A program made the position numbers and the translations under genes. Shown piece after piece: positions 35,549 through 46,890 of a DNA stretch of 64,000 bases. Where the stretch lies: positions 4,954,759-5,018,758 of the forward strand of contig NW_024468911.1 in assembly GCF_011745365.1 (NCBI RefSeq). Reading direction: 5' to 3'. Under the pieces are notes generated by a model. It was not told the DNA's origin. It saw only the letters and a program-made list of their open reading frames with translations, and did not search any database. Within the stretch, counting starts at the first letter, position 1; each line of letters begins with the position of its first letter. The DNA is from Cryphonectria parasitica EP155. Lineage: Eukaryota; Ascomycota; Sordariomycetes; Diaporthales; Cryphonectriaceae.

Positions 35549-36667
35549 ATGGCCAAAATCAAGTGCACACTCGACACTTGCCCCTTATCCTATGGATATC
35601 TTCACTACCGCGCTAGCATCCCAGGCAACTCTTTCATGATCGGGGCCTTCGCCGTGCTCATCCCACCAGCGCTGTACCTGGGCATCAGGTACAAGACGAA
35701 GCTCTACACGGGCCTCTTCGTGACAGCTCTTGTCGGCGAGATTATCGGTTATGTCGGCAGGATCCTGCTGAACGGTGATCCTTTCTCCAAGAATAACTTC
35801 TTGATCTACCTGATCTGTCTGACGCTGGCGCCGGTGCTCATGTCAGCGGCCGTCTACTTGACACTCGCGAGAATCGTGGTTGTGTATGGAGAAAACATTA
35901 GCCTGATCAGACCACGATCGTACACGTTGATCTTCAGCGGGTTTGACCTCGCCGCACTTATTGTCCAGGCTATAGGAGGTTCTATTGCGGCTGAAAGTGA
36001 CGTGTCGAGCAGAGTATGCGAGCCGCTTTCCCTTGGATTCATTATGCATTCTTCACGTCAAGGCTTGAGCTGACCTCCAAGTTAGATTTGGTACGGAACA
36101 CACATCCTCGTCGCGGGTCTCTCCATCCAAGTAGCAAGTGGTCTGGCGTTCGTTGCCTTCAGCGCGGATTTCGCATGGCGTGTAAAGAAGAGAAAGGATC
36201 AGCGGAACACCAAGCACGAGAAGCTCTATCGCTCGACCAGGTTCAAAGTATTTCTATGTAGTCAGTACCTCTAATGTCCCTATCCCTGAGAGAAAGTGCA
36301 GGTAAAACCTGAATTCATCATGATGCTAATGCAAGGTCGTGTGTTCCGAACAGGTCTCGCCTTGGTGACCTTGCTCATCCTGATCCGAACGTGCTACCGG
36401 TGCGCAGAGTTGTCTGGAGGCTTTCTGGGCCATCTTGCTCAGGACCAAGTTGCCTTCATGGTCCTCGACGGGGCCATGATCCTGTCAGCCAGCATCCTCC
36501 TCACCATAGAGAATCCGGCATGGGTATTCGGAGAAACTTGGCCTTTAACTGCGTACTCCTGGGGCTGCGGGAGGTTCAAGAAACGGTCTGACATGATCGC
36601 GCTCGGATCGATGCGTGGAAATACTTCTGAGCAGTTTGAGGGCGACAAGACATCGCCTCGACCTTGA
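35549..36667 (+). CDS. RTA1-family lipid-translocating/exporter-like membrane protein
   Basis: Exons 35549–36013, 36086–36257 and 36354–36667, 316 residues. The start at MAKIKCTLDTCPL was chosen because the family begins with a short outer N-terminus before TM1; a longer in-frame ATG at 35405 adds an unlikely leader. About seven TM helices. Signature blocks: GEIIGYVGRILL (family 'E-x-x-G-Y-x-x-R'), FSGFDLAALIVQAIGG ('D-x-x-[SA]-x-x-x-Q-x-x-G-[GS]'), HILVAGLSIQVASG, and IRTCYRCAELSGG ('I-R-x-x-Y-R-x-x-E'). The last block is interrupted by intron 2 and restored by splicing. Yeast relatives (Rta1, Rsb1) give resistance to toxic lipids or azole-like compounds. Next to a PKS, it may protect the producer or handle a lipid-like polyketide ester. 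Confidence 0.88.
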
Positions 36668-37389
36668 TAGGTGGACACAGTATTGACTACTGGGTGATTT
36701 ATGCGGGAGCAAAAATAGACACCTAGATTCCTTGCATTCAACCAGCACTTGGTCGTCGATGTGGACAAGCAGAATCTTCGTATAGACTTCAAAAAGGTCG
36801 ATTTACGGCCGTGCAGCAATGTTGATGGCGCCCTTCTCAAATTCGTCAGAATCATGCTTAATTCGTGATGCTTCATACTATGTAGTTGACGTAATGACCC
36901 TCCAGCATGCACGCTGGTATTCCCCGACTGGGTCTCAATCAAGGTTTGCCTAGGCACATTAAGGGCGGGGAAGACAAGCCAAGCATTACAACCCCTCTTC
37001 CATTTAGCCGCGCCCTGTCTGTGACGACTTGCTACCCACCGCTTACCACCTCGTAAAGCGGGAGCGCAAAGTCATCATCACGAGCATTCACGCTGTATGG
37101 ACCGTAGGGGGAGCAAGGACTCATACAGTGTTTGTCATCATACCTAAGTATTGGAAATCTGATCCGATGAGCTGTTGCTTGTGGCCTTTAGGAATATATT
37201 AATCAAAGGACATCGAGGAACGGCAAGAAAGAGAAGAGAAAGAAATCAAAAAGAATTGTCCAGAGGGAACAGCGTCTCAACTGCAGTATTGAAGAATATT
37301 CTTCTTTCATCTCATAACATAATTCACGTCAATACCTTTTCTTTCTTGCGCTTTCTTTACAAGACTCGATTACCTTCGACAACATCACA
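36668..37389. other. Intergenic region, 0.72 kb
   Basis: Promoter of the epoxide hydrolase gene, with a CT-rich leader just before its start (TTTCTTTCTTGCG…). No other gene. Confidence 0.5.
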
Positions 37390-38619
37390 ATGTCTGCCGT
37401 CAAGCCATTCCAAATATCTGTTCCCGACTCTGAACTCGAGAAGCTGAAAACCAAGCTCTCACAGGCCTCATTCCCACAAGATGTCGAATTCTCGGACTCC
37501 TGGGACTTTGGAGTGCCGCTCAAAGATATCAAGCGGCTGGCGAGCTACTGGCAGAACGCCTTTGACTGGCGCGCAGCAGAAGCCAGGCTGAACGCCGAGC
37601 TTCCACAATTCACAACGACGATTGTCATCGACGATAACTTTGGTGACATCGAACTGCATTTTGTACACCAGCGCTCTGATCGGCCAGACAGCATTCCGCT
37701 CCTGTTTTGTCACGGGTGGCCTGGGAGCTTTTTGGAAGTGAGCAAGATCCTGCCGCTGCTGGTGAAACCGTCGAGTGCAGACCAACCATCTTTCCACGTC
37801 GTCGCCCCTTCGCTGCCCAACTACGGATTCTCGGAAAAGATCACGCGGCCAGGCTTCGGCCCTGCCCAGTACGCTCATGTCTGTCACAAGTTGATGATCC
37901 AGCTGGGCTACGACAAGTACGTGACCCAGGGCGGAGACTGGGGCTACTCCATTACCCGCTCGATGGGCATCCACTACCCTCAGCACGTCCTCGCGTCCCA
38001 CGTCAACTTTGTGAGCGTCACCACGCCGCCCAAGCTCACTGCCTCCCCGGCCCAGTACCTCAAGCACGCGGTCCTGCCCTACAGCAAGGCGGAGAAAGAG
38101 GGTCTGGAGCGTACGCAGTGGTTCATGCAGCGTGGGTTTGGGTACAATCACGAGCAGTCTACCCGCCCGCACACCATCGGGATGGCGCTGGCCGACTCGC
38201 CCATCGCGCTGCTTGCGTGGATCTACGAGAAGCTGCATGACTGGACGGACGACTACCCGTGGACAGACGACGAGGTGCTGACATGGATCAGCATTTACGC
38301 CTTCAGCACGGCGGGCCCTGACGCGAGTGTGCGCATCTATTATGAGAACAGGAGGAACTTACCCGTCCAGGCGCGCAGTGGGTATGTGCCTGGTGTTCTC
38401 CTTGGGCTGAGCTACTTTCCAAAGGACCTGGTAGTGCCGCCAAACACATGGGGCCGCACGCTGGGACCGGTGGTCTTTGAGAAGAGGCATGAGGATGGGG
38501 GGCATTTTGCTGCCTTTGAACGGCCTGAGAAATTGGTCGAGGATTTGAGGACCATGTTTGGACAGGGCGGTGGCGCCAGCAGTGTGGTGAAGAAAATCAA
38601 GAATCAGGCAAGAATGTGA
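37390..38619 (+). CDS. Microsomal-type epoxide hydrolase
   Basis: Single exon, 409 residues, standard for the EHN-plus-alpha/beta-hydrolase family. The N-terminal EHN domain opens with PFQISVPDSELEKLKTKLS. Catalytic parts: HGWPGS (108–113, oxyanion), nucleophile Asp183 in GGDWGY, a lid segment with the tyrosine pair in RIYYENRR (Tyr317/318) and the charge-relay His372 in GGHFAAFERPE. All core residues of an active epoxide hydrolase are therefore present; it opens an epoxide with water to give a trans-diol. It sits 8 kb from the PKS with only transport genes between. Either the polyketide or a tailored form is epoxidised (the FAD monooxygenase at 61.6–63.1 kb is one candidate), or the enzyme serves detoxification. 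Confidence 0.93.
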   Translation: MSAVKPFQISVPDSELEKLKTKLSQASFPQDVEFSDSWDFGVPLKDIKRLASYWQNAFDWRAAEARLNAELPQFTTTIVIDDNFGDIELHFVHQRSDRPDSIPLLFCHGWPGSFLEVSKILPLLVKPSSADQPSFHVVAPSLPNYGFSEKITRPGFGPAQYAHVCHKLMIQLGYDKYVTQGGDWGYSITRSMGIHYPQHVLASHVNFVSVTTPPKLTASPAQYLKHAVLPYSKAEKEGLERTQWFMQRGFGYNHEQSTRPHTIGMALADSPIALLAWIYEKLHDWTDDYPWTDDEVLTWISIYAFSTAGPDASVRIYYENRRNLPVQARSGYVPGVLLGLSYFPKDLVVPPNTWGRTLGPVVFEKRHEDGGHFAAFERPEKLVEDLRTMFGQGGGASSVVKKIKNQARM

Positions 38620-39060
38620 GGATTGTGATAAACACAGGACAGAGAATGCTGTGGTTTCCTTTTGAGATTTTCTTATTCTTCAAATTTACGTTATTTCCTC
38701 TCTCTTCGATTGATTCTCCGTCCTTGGCGTCCCTTGAGTGTGCTTGAGTCTGATTGGCCCTCGTTCTCGTCACAATTAATCAAGTACTTGTCACAAGAAT
38801 TTTCACACAAGACACGTCCATGCAGTGGCCAACTGTTTTTTGTTTCTATCTAAGCTATAACAACGGAGTGTGAAAACGTGAAAAGCAAAACAAATAGTAA
38901 GAAAGATACAAGTAAACAAAACAAACAATCCTCAAATAATCCGACGGCATGCGAAGTCGATGACCCAACTGAGAAAGAAGCCTTGCAATCAGCTTTGACT
39001 CAGAAAAAAGAAACCGTTCTATAAGCAACCCGCTTCCACTTCGATGCGCGAGCATCATGT
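38620..39060. other. Convergent intergenic region, 0.44 kb
   Basis: 3' flanks of the epoxide hydrolase and cupin genes; no feature seen. Confidence 0.5.
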
Positions 39061-39642
39061 CTATTTCTTGATAAGCACAGTCTCCTCCAAGACACTCCCA
39101 TCTTGCAATACCACCTTCTCAGCTCCAACCATGACAAACAAGATCCGACAAGGGTTACTTGTGCGGTTGATCCACCTGTGATTCGTTCCCTGCTGAATGA
39201 TGAACTCGCCGGCCCGAATGGTTTTCTCCTCGCCACTGTCAAGTGCCCAGACGATCTCGCCGCTCAGCACCACGGCGTAGTCGATGCTGAGGGTCCGGTG
39301 CATGGGGACCGAGTAGCTGTTCCCCGGGATATCTGTGACACCGAAAGAGACACCAGTCTGTGGACAGCGCGTGATGGTGTTTGCATAGTCCTTGACATTG
39401 ACAGGGTCAGAGTTGTTGACGGGAACCGAGGACCGGAGGTCAAAGTTGTAGAAGGCAGAGGCTAGCGGCCCGAATGGTTGGAAGGGCGGGATCCTTTCGT
39501 CTGCGACGAAGACGGAGAGGCCGTCTGCGTTGTGGGCGGTGCGGACGAGACGCGGGTCGTTGCTGGAGACGGTGGCCTGTGTGGACATGTTAGGCCCGCT
39601 GGAGGTGGGATCTTGAGAGGGGGGGTAGGAGGAGGAGGACAT
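39061..39642 (-). CDS. Small cupin-domain protein
   Basis: Single exon; from the ATG at 39642 the product has 193 residues. The frame remains open to 39825 (254 residues), but the extra part is Ser/Asn-rich and not cupin-like, so the inner start is preferred. The cupin core is at the C-terminal half: SVPMHRTLSIDYAVVLSGE (motif 1, where the usual H-x-H…E is reduced to one His plus Asp), then IRAGEFIIQQGTNHRWINRT (motif 2 with G-x5-[PQ]-x-G-x2-H-x3-N intact). Many small fungal cupins of this type sit in polyketide clusters and are thought to act as isomerases, lyases or dioxygenases. The weakened first motif leaves metal binding uncertain. It lies tail-to-tail with the epoxide hydrolase. Confidence 0.8.
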   Translation of the reverse strand: MSSSSYPPSQDPTSSGPNMSTQATVSSNDPRLVRTAHNADGLSVFVADERIPPFQPFGPLASAFYNFDLRSSVPVNNSDPVNVKDYANTITRCPQTGVSFGVTDIPGNSYSVPMHRTLSIDYAVVLSGEIVWALDSGEEKTIRAGEFIIQQGTNHRWINRTSNPCRILFVMVGAEKVVLQDGSVLEETVLIKK

Positions 39643-42617
39643 TGTGGTAGGAGTATTATAGACGTTGAAGAGGATGTCTGGTTTAACTATGCCAATAGGA
39701 GAAGAGTGACGGAGAAGATGGTTCCAGTCGCTCTGAGAGGAGTGAGAGTTAGGGTTTGTGTTTTGTCTTGATGAGCTGCTCTTGCCTGCCTGGCTGGAAC
39801 CTGATGGTGATGGTCGTTGAGACATTCTCGAAGGCGGGAGGAGATGCTTGGTATATATATATGTGTGTGTGTGTGCGTGCGTGTGTATAATTGTCTTGGT
39901 TAGTCTCTTCTCAAAAAGAATTGCCCTGGTTGGTGCAAATTCAAATGCGAGCGCGAAAAGGCGATGCTAGTGTTAGTTCCGAGCTGTAACTCTCTCTCTA
40001 AATTGAGTCGTTGGTATAAGTATATTTCGCAGAACCTTCTCCATTGGGAAGTGCACGATGGCCTCTATTTATACATCTCGCATCGCGAAGGTTGACGATG
40101 CTTCCTCTCACCTACACATACACTCACACAATTACTCACAGCTCTGACCGACGAAGCCTGTAGCCTGTACGGTCATCATAATGATCTGTCCGCCTTGCAA
40201 GTCCACGAATTACCTTGTTTGCGAGATAAGCTGAGGCGCGGTCAATGTCATTTGGCTGGCTCCAGGCGTGGACATGCCTGGCGCGTCTTGTCTCGCCATC
40301 CCGCAAGGTAGGCACGCATACAGTACAGAAGTACAACATCTCTCTTGCAGTGTAAACGTCGGAACATCTTCGTTCGAACAAAAGCCAAAGGGTCCCTGTA
40401 AACCGTGGGGCCCGAAAGGCTACGTGATCCAGCGGGACGTGGGAGTAAGGCTCACTGGTGGCTACAGGCATACAAATGAGAGTGAGCAGCCCAGCTAGGA
40501 TTCGCATATGAGAGGACCACGCGCAGGGATTCTCGCATGCTATACCCAACAGAGATAGGCGACGTCGCATCGTCTCTCCATGTCACCATCTAAACCCACC
40601 CCTGTTTCGCCTTTTTCTCGGCCTACACCTCGCAAACCCTCGCAAATAAACCGATTTGAACACCGACCCAAATCTCTCTCCATATTCGCCGCCGGTAAGC
40701 CTTGCCAGGATCCAACACAGCATGCTGCTTATGTCATTGGTCGGTCTAAGAAACCGAAGCGTGAATTCCTTCCTGTTTGTTATGTTCTTATTTCTTCTTT
40801 TCTCTTACCACTTTAACATTTTTAACGCCGGTCTTATCGTTAAAGATCTTACGCTCTTCGTCTCTACCAAGAAATCCGTATGAACATCCTACTCGCCCCA
40901 CGCGGCATGCAGCCATAAAACGAGCTGGGCCTGCATGTCAGAGCTCAGCCATCGTCCCTCTGGAAATTTGTCACCCGATCATGGCTCAATCTAGACATCC
41001 GTCTAGCTCTCTACTAGGAAACTACGTAATTGACGCCTGGTATAGGCTGCAGAATTTCCTATCTTGGCTGTGCCCAACCGCCGCCCACGTTCAGCTCAGC
41101 CGGGACCCAGAATCACAAGGCCGCCATTTTATTTGAGTCCGAGCTGTCGCAACAAGAGGGGTCTTTAGGGAAGGCGATAACCGAGATCTCATCACGAGAG
41201 CCTCTCGTACGTAAGTGAGATGCGAGATGCCCCAGGCTTGTGGTCTCTCGCCCCCATCTTGAAGTCGTGAGAAGCATCAGCTGGTGTCATGAATCGTTCA
41301 CAGAGCATCGCACAACAGCGACATGTAGTTGCTATACAAAGTCGGAAAATTGATGGGATGCCTAATGTACGAGCCAATCTAAGTGCACGGCATGACCGTT
41401 GTTTTCTGTCTATCCTTGAATCGGCCTTCAGCAACTCCACATAACGATCTGCATTTTCCTTTTTAGGCATCCATGATCAGGATTCTGATACTTTCACTGA
41501 TATTTTGTCAGAATTGCACACTCTCGACAAGTCAAATGAAGACACGAGGGCTTGAGAGGCGGCCAAGATAAGCAGACGTGATTTGATTAGGAGACAAGGT
41601 TACACTTAGAAGGTGGTGTTGAAGATTGCGGTTGCTGTATGTAAACTCATACAATATGTCCAATTAGGAAGATAAGAAGACAAAACGATGATGACAACAC
41701 GAGGCTACCACAATTTATAATTAAACTTGGTGTGTATGAGGTGTGAATATCAAAGTTCCAAAAGTGTATACATAAGCCATCATCAAAATACTTGAGTATT
41801 TTGACAAATAACTCAAAAGTCCAAGATACAACTCTCACATGTATTGATTCATAGATACACAAAGCTCCCCATCACATCAGCTCGTCTCCGAACTGCACAT
41901 GCAACTTGTAAATGCCTCACATGTGAGACTGATGTAGGACCAAAGAGGCCCGGAACAATTAATCGACGGCTCGACCGAGTCAGTACAAAGCAGCACTTAA
42001 GTAGACCAATTATTTTCGGGTCTGTAATAACTTGATCCAAACGTCTTCTCCGAGAATTTGTAGGATTACGACAGAATCTATGACAATGTAATCCTTTTGC
42101 CTCAAACATCTCAGGAGCAAGCCTTTGGACAAGAGTACGAAGAAAGCTTGACGCAATTGAATTACGAGACAAGACAGTACCTCGTGTTTTGAGACTGTGA
42201 CTCCATGTGGCAACCATGCTCTTACTTACATGATCATCTCAGAACCTCGCATTGCTGCTGATGACTCCTCCTGGAAGTCAGTCTGAAACAAAGGCTTAAA
42301 GAATGCCTACACGAGGCCAACGGAGTTTCTATTGACTGCATTTGTAATTTTGATAAAGGAATAGACATAGCATATTGGTTATTTATCATCTCGTAAAAGC
42401 ATGCTTGCCATTGGTCTGTCATTTTCCCGGCTTCTTTTCTTTTTAATTCTAATTTTTTTTTTTTTTTTTTTTCATTTGTTCTCTGGTTCCGTGGCCTCGG
42501 AAAATAATCCGCGAACGGCGCCACACACCCATGATCTGCCGTCCCACCCATCAGCCCCCAAATGCTGACAACTGACAGGCAGGAGTCGAACCAGCCTCGT
42601 GACGTCCCGGAACTCGC
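39643..42617. other. Gene-poor region, 3 kb
   Basis: Contains an alternating TA/TG/CG tract at about 39854–39889, a poly-T run at 42453–42472, and AT-rich stretches (41500–41850). An open frame at 40136–40507 (minus) starts with a signal-like segment but I do not accept it as a gene (see rejected items). Confidence 0.45.
42453..42472. repeat. Poly-T run
   Basis: About 20 consecutive T, downstream of the stop codon of the minus-strand regulator gene. Confidence 0.9.
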
Positions 42618-43903
42618 TCAACCTGGAACTTGCATCAGATCCACCGGCGCACCCCAGTTCCAGTCAAACATGACCTGCCAGAAATTATCGTCCAGGTCAC
42701 CAGAGAACGTGCCACCACCACCAGTAACAGAATAGTCGACATCCATCGCCTGGCCATGGAGTGGGATGTTGCTATTGTTGCTGCTGCTGCTGTTTCCACC
42801 GGCTATCGTGCTGGCTGCGCCACCGGACCCCAAGCTATCTGCTCCTGGCTCCTTTGCTATACTGTCGCCACCTGCTGCTCCCCCGTTGAGCCTATTGGTG
42901 GTGGGGTACATTCCGGGACCAGCGGCGGCGGCGGAACCACCACCGCCGCGCTGCTGCTCCTGCTGCTGATTTGGCCGTACGCGCGCGACATACCAGTCGC
43001 GCATCCAGCGGACCTTGTCCCTGTACATGCTCAGCAGGCTCCTGTCGGAGTGGATTAACATAGTGCGCCTGCCCAGGCCGTTGGAGATGGTGTCTGCGTT
43101 CTCGAAGAGCTGGCTCATCCTGGTGCAGATCCCCTCAAAGTCGATCGCTTGCCTGGCCAGGGCCGCGTCCCAGCCGTGGTCGACGACGCCCCCACCTATG
43201 CTCTCGTCGCCTAGAAACAGCAGCCTGACCGCGGTTACGAGACAGAAGGAGAGGTGTGCGTTGCGGAAGGGCATGCAGGGCAAGTTTTGTGGTGGGATGC
43301 TCAGGTAGGCCGTGAAGAAGTCCCGTGCCGAGGTGAGGCACTGCCATAGTGCCGCCGTCCGCGAGGTGCTGTCAGACGGGTCGTAGCCGCCGACAGAAGT
43401 CGAGCGCACGTAGATGACGGGCTCGTAGAGGCGACAGAGGGTGGTGTGGTAGTGTGTCCACAGGAGAGCTGAATGTAATCAATTAAATGCATCCACCTCG
43501 TCAGCAAAGACTCATGTCAATAAACTGAAGGCATAAAAGGAGGGAGTTTACCATTCATCTCTACTTCGGCTGGCTGCTGGCGTATGACCGTCTCCAACTC
43601 TTTCTGAATCGCTGTAAGCGCCATATGAGACGGTGTGTACGGAATCTGGGAAGTCAATTCGCCGTCGTTGTATGGGATGATGTCGGCTGCACGGTTGAGA
43701 AGCTGGTGAATCTTGATCAGGGCCACGAGGAACTTGTCCGTTTCATATTCCTGGGCTTCTGCAATCACCTCGCAGCATTTTTGCAGGTAGGAGCTGTACG
43801 ACATGGGGTGATGCCGTCGGAATAGTGATGCGCATCTATATTAGAGGTTTTATAAGTTGAGTGTTCTCTTTAGTTGCGGCGGGAAACTCGTATTTATGTG
43901 TGC

Positions 43904-43953
<50 letters not shown>

Positions 43954-45865
43954 GTGTGGTTTGCTTACAGTGACATTACATAAAATGTCCCCAGAGCAGC
44001 TCTCATCTCTTCCACGGTGTGCTTCTTCTTCCAGGGGCCTTTGATCCCCGTAGAAACGATAGCATCTTTCAGCATCATGAAGTTGGCCTTGCCAAAATCC
44101 ATCGGCCATCGGTTGAGCCCGAGATCGATCACGAGAGACATGGCCAGCTGCATGAGATTCGTCCCCTGCGAGTCGAGCATGAAGTAGAAATCACCCCTTT
44201 TATTTGCACCATCAGCCGACACTCTCCGAGGTTTAAGCCAGTACACATAGTCATGTACCGGATAACAGAGGAACGAGGAGGAGGAATAGGAAGGAGGGAA
44301 ACTTACCAAGCAATATGTATCAGGATCGCCTGCAGGATTTCCAGTCGCCTCTCGTTGTTGACCACGACGTGGTGGGCCACGTACTCCCGAAACCAGACTC
44401 GATACTCTGCCTGTACATCTGCAGGGTGTGGCGTGGTGATGGCCATAATCGTTCGGAACAGGAATGGGCATTGGTCGTACAGCTCACGCGAGGTTAAGAC
44501 AACCGGGATAGGCACGAATGGAAAGTATGGGCAGTAGACGGTACGGTATAGGTTCAGAGAGCGCTCGGCCTCGAAGTAAGACAGGCGGAGACCCTTAACA
44601 ATCTCGACGTACTCACCCGCTGGTGCCTGCCGTGCATCTCGATCCATGAACTGATTGGGGGTGTTCACTCCGGTGCTCCGATCTGGCCCAGTGGAGATGG
44701 AGGCTGGACGGACCAGACCCGCTGGAGGGATAAGACGGGCGTTGACGTGAAGATGACTGGATGACGAGGGCGTCAAGGAGGGATCGAGTTCGTCCCCCAC
44801 TCCTCTGTGAGGAGATGATGTGTTGTAATCGTCAGTAGCCTGATTCAGCAGCTGATGAATACTGTTGCGATGTTGTTGTTGTTGTTGTTGCTGCTGCTGC
44901 TGCTCTGGACCTAGAGCAGTCGGTCCACTACTACTGGGAGGACTGTGGTCACCCGGACTGGGACTGTTCTGCTGGATCTGCTGGCTTGCATTGAGCAATG
45001 ACATGATGCCATCGATCTTTTCCTCCAGCTGACCAACACGGCTGCATAGATTGTTGTTCAGCTTTCGTGAGGGTAACCGAATGCCAAAATACAATGTTTG
45101 CGAAATGTGACAAGAGCAGATGAGAAACTCACGTAGATGGCCCTCGCCTCCTTCGTGGATTGATCTCTGGGAGAGTACATGGCGCCTTGATCTTGGTGCA
45201 TCTACGGAATAGTTAGCATTTCCACTTTCTCTAGCCAACCTCCACTCGAGATCTGATGAATAAATTCCAGTTGTGCTGGGGCTGGACAAGAAATCACATA
45301 GTGCTGGACGACGGCCAGTCATACTGCAGAACCCAACCAACTAAAGACTCTGAGAGTCGGTACTGGACTATCCGAGCCCCGACGATCAGGGGTCTGACCA
45401 ATGTTGTAGGGCTAGGCTGTTCAGGGTGCGTGGGCTTGGTTGCAGCAGCGTTTGTGTCGGCTACGGCCCAGAACGCCTTGTTTGAGTGTGATAGGTACAC
45501 GTAATTAATAGTAAAGGAACTGACTGGACTGCGCCGCCCGAATCAATCCGCCTCGGGTTTTAGGGAATGATCCGACATGTTGTTGGGCAGCAACAGACAA
45601 ATAGTTGAAGCGAGGGAGCGAGCAGACTGCACACCGTGCTGTGTGTGTGTGTGTGTGCGTGTGTGTGAAAGAGAGAAATAGATTCTAACGAGAAAGAACA
45701 ACAGAAATCGACTGACCGTTGGCATGGCGTGGCACCCGGCTCAGATGGCCATACGCAGCGCATCTTGGACCGCGCGCAAGACTGACAAGCCCTTGGCCGG
45801 TATTTCTGGACCTCGGGCGTGGAGCGAGAATGGTCGCCCGAGGCCGGCGTGGAGTGTGGCATCAT
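42618..45865 (-). CDS. Zn2Cys6 transcription factor with fungal_trans domain, first copy
   Basis: Six exons, minus strand: 45717–45865, 45133–45201, 44307–45041, 43969–44196, 43552–43835 and 42618–43468, all phases consistent, 771 residues. The zinc cluster is split by intron 1: C27-x2-C30-x6-C37-x10-C48-x2-C51-x6-C58, with QRCTKIKAPC restored only by splicing. A linker and short coiled coil follow (RVGQLEEKIDGIMSLL, 74–89), then a run of ten Gln (about 120–129). The middle homology (fungal_trans) region includes EILQAILIHIAW, LVIDLGLNRWP and ALGTFYVMSLCASLFRR. The C-terminus is Gly/Ser/Asn-rich and ends with an acidic-aromatic patch (FWQVMFDWNW) that looks like an activation domain. Introns 1 and 4 carry microsatellites. 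Divergent from the second MFS gene, it is a natural candidate for the local regulator. Confidence 0.9.
43896..43948. repeat. Composite (TG)n–(GA)n microsatellite in a regulator intron
   Basis: Lies within intron 4 (43836–43968) of the first Zn2Cys6 gene, ending 20 bp from the donor side of that intron. Confidence 0.9.
45641..45667. repeat. (GT)n microsatellite in regulator intron 1
   Basis: GT tract with one GC interruption inside the 515-nt first intron (45202–45716) of the first Zn2Cys6 gene. Confidence 0.85.
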
Positions 45866-45946
45866 CTCTTTTTGGGCGCTTTTCGTGTCTCTTAGCCGTA
45901 CTTAGAACAGCTATCGTAGTCTGCCCTTCCTTTCCGTGGTTCCTTG

Positions 45947-46003
45947 ATGGTGGTGGTGGTGGTAGTAGTAGTAGTAGTGGTGGTGGTGGTGGTGGTGGTG
46001 GTG
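45947..46003. repeat. (GGT)n/(AGT)n trinucleotide repeat
   Basis: GGT units interrupted by AGT units, about 80 bp upstream of the first Zn2Cys6 start codon. Confidence 0.9.
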
Positions 46004-46622
46004 CTACCACCTAGCTGGCGAGAGCGGTCTGTCCAGGTGTTGCTGTGTGAGAGAGGCGCCTGGTCGGGTTGAAGTGTGTTTGTTGCTACATCGGCCGGGG
46101 GGCTTGCGAGGGCTGTGGCTTGGACTCTGTTTCCGGCTGCGCCGAGGAACGCGGTGTGATGGATCCTCCTGCGGGTCCGCGCGCGTGAGAAAAATAGCAA
46201 CTATGCAGAAGCAAGAAGAAGTCGAGCACGGGCACGAGGGAGGGATGGGGAGACAAAGAGAAAGAAAGAACCTTGTGGTAGAGGCCGGAGAAGGGAGAAG
46301 CATACACCGACGAGGCACCACACGTTTGACGCTCGGGGGTCGAAGGGGAAGTTTCTATGGGGCTTCAGGGTTCGCCAGCGATCACCTCACCTCGGAAGAA
46401 CCTAGCCATGCATGCTCACTCCAATGGGCGTTTGCTTGCTTGCGGCCTTTGCTTTCGCTACTGGCTCGGCCCGCCGGGCGATCCAATGGATGTGGTCTGC
46501 TCAGGAGATGGGGGCCCGGCTCGGGATCTATTTTAATATCCGGGTCCAGAGGATCCTTTTGAATCCTGCTGCCTTTGAGCGTTTTCGCTGTGGGCCCTTT
46601 TACTATGTAGAAACTCATTCGT

Positions 46623-46655
46623 CGGTCACCGGGACATCGGTCGTTCCGGCAGCCG
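46623..46655. promoter_or_regulatory. Cluster of three CGG/CCG inverted triplets
   Basis: Within 33 bp: CGGTCACCG (46623–46631, N3), CGGTCGTTCCG (46638–46648, N5) and CGGCAGCCG (46647–46655, N3). They lie about 240–270 bp upstream of the second MFS start, in the region shared with the divergent Zn2Cys6 gene. Such density suggests a zinc-cluster operator, perhaps autoregulatory. Confidence 0.4.
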
Positions 46656-46890
46656 GCAATCTCGCCAACAGACCACAAAACATGATTATATTGCCCTGAA
46701 GAGTCTTATTCATGTCGTTCAGGAAGCCTGATGTCGATTTCCTGTATTTATAGAATCTTTTTCTCATGCAAAGTTATGGCCATAGGGCAGCCAAAATATT
46801 GCATTCCATCTCGTCTCGAGTACTTATAATTACAACACCAAAAGGCGGTGCCACGAGCATCAATAATCGACCAGACACTAATTACTGGGC

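Larger units (their letters stand above)
45866..46890. other. Divergent promoter region between regulator and second MFS gene, 1.0 kb
   Basis: Holds a GGT/AGT trinucleotide tract at 45947–46003 and a group of CGG/CCG inverted elements at 46623–46655. No gene supported. Confidence 0.6.

Noticed and set aside
40136..40507. Minus-strand frame starting MRILAGLLTLICMPVATSEP, signal-peptide-like
   Set aside because: The rest is Arg-rich with no family motif, and overlaps another open frame on the plus strand; no splice or context support.
44303..45340. Reading exon 3 of the first Zn2Cys6 gene upstream past 45041
   Set aside because: The upstream part is intron and exon 2 in another phase; the linker RVGQLEEKID joins correctly only at 45041.
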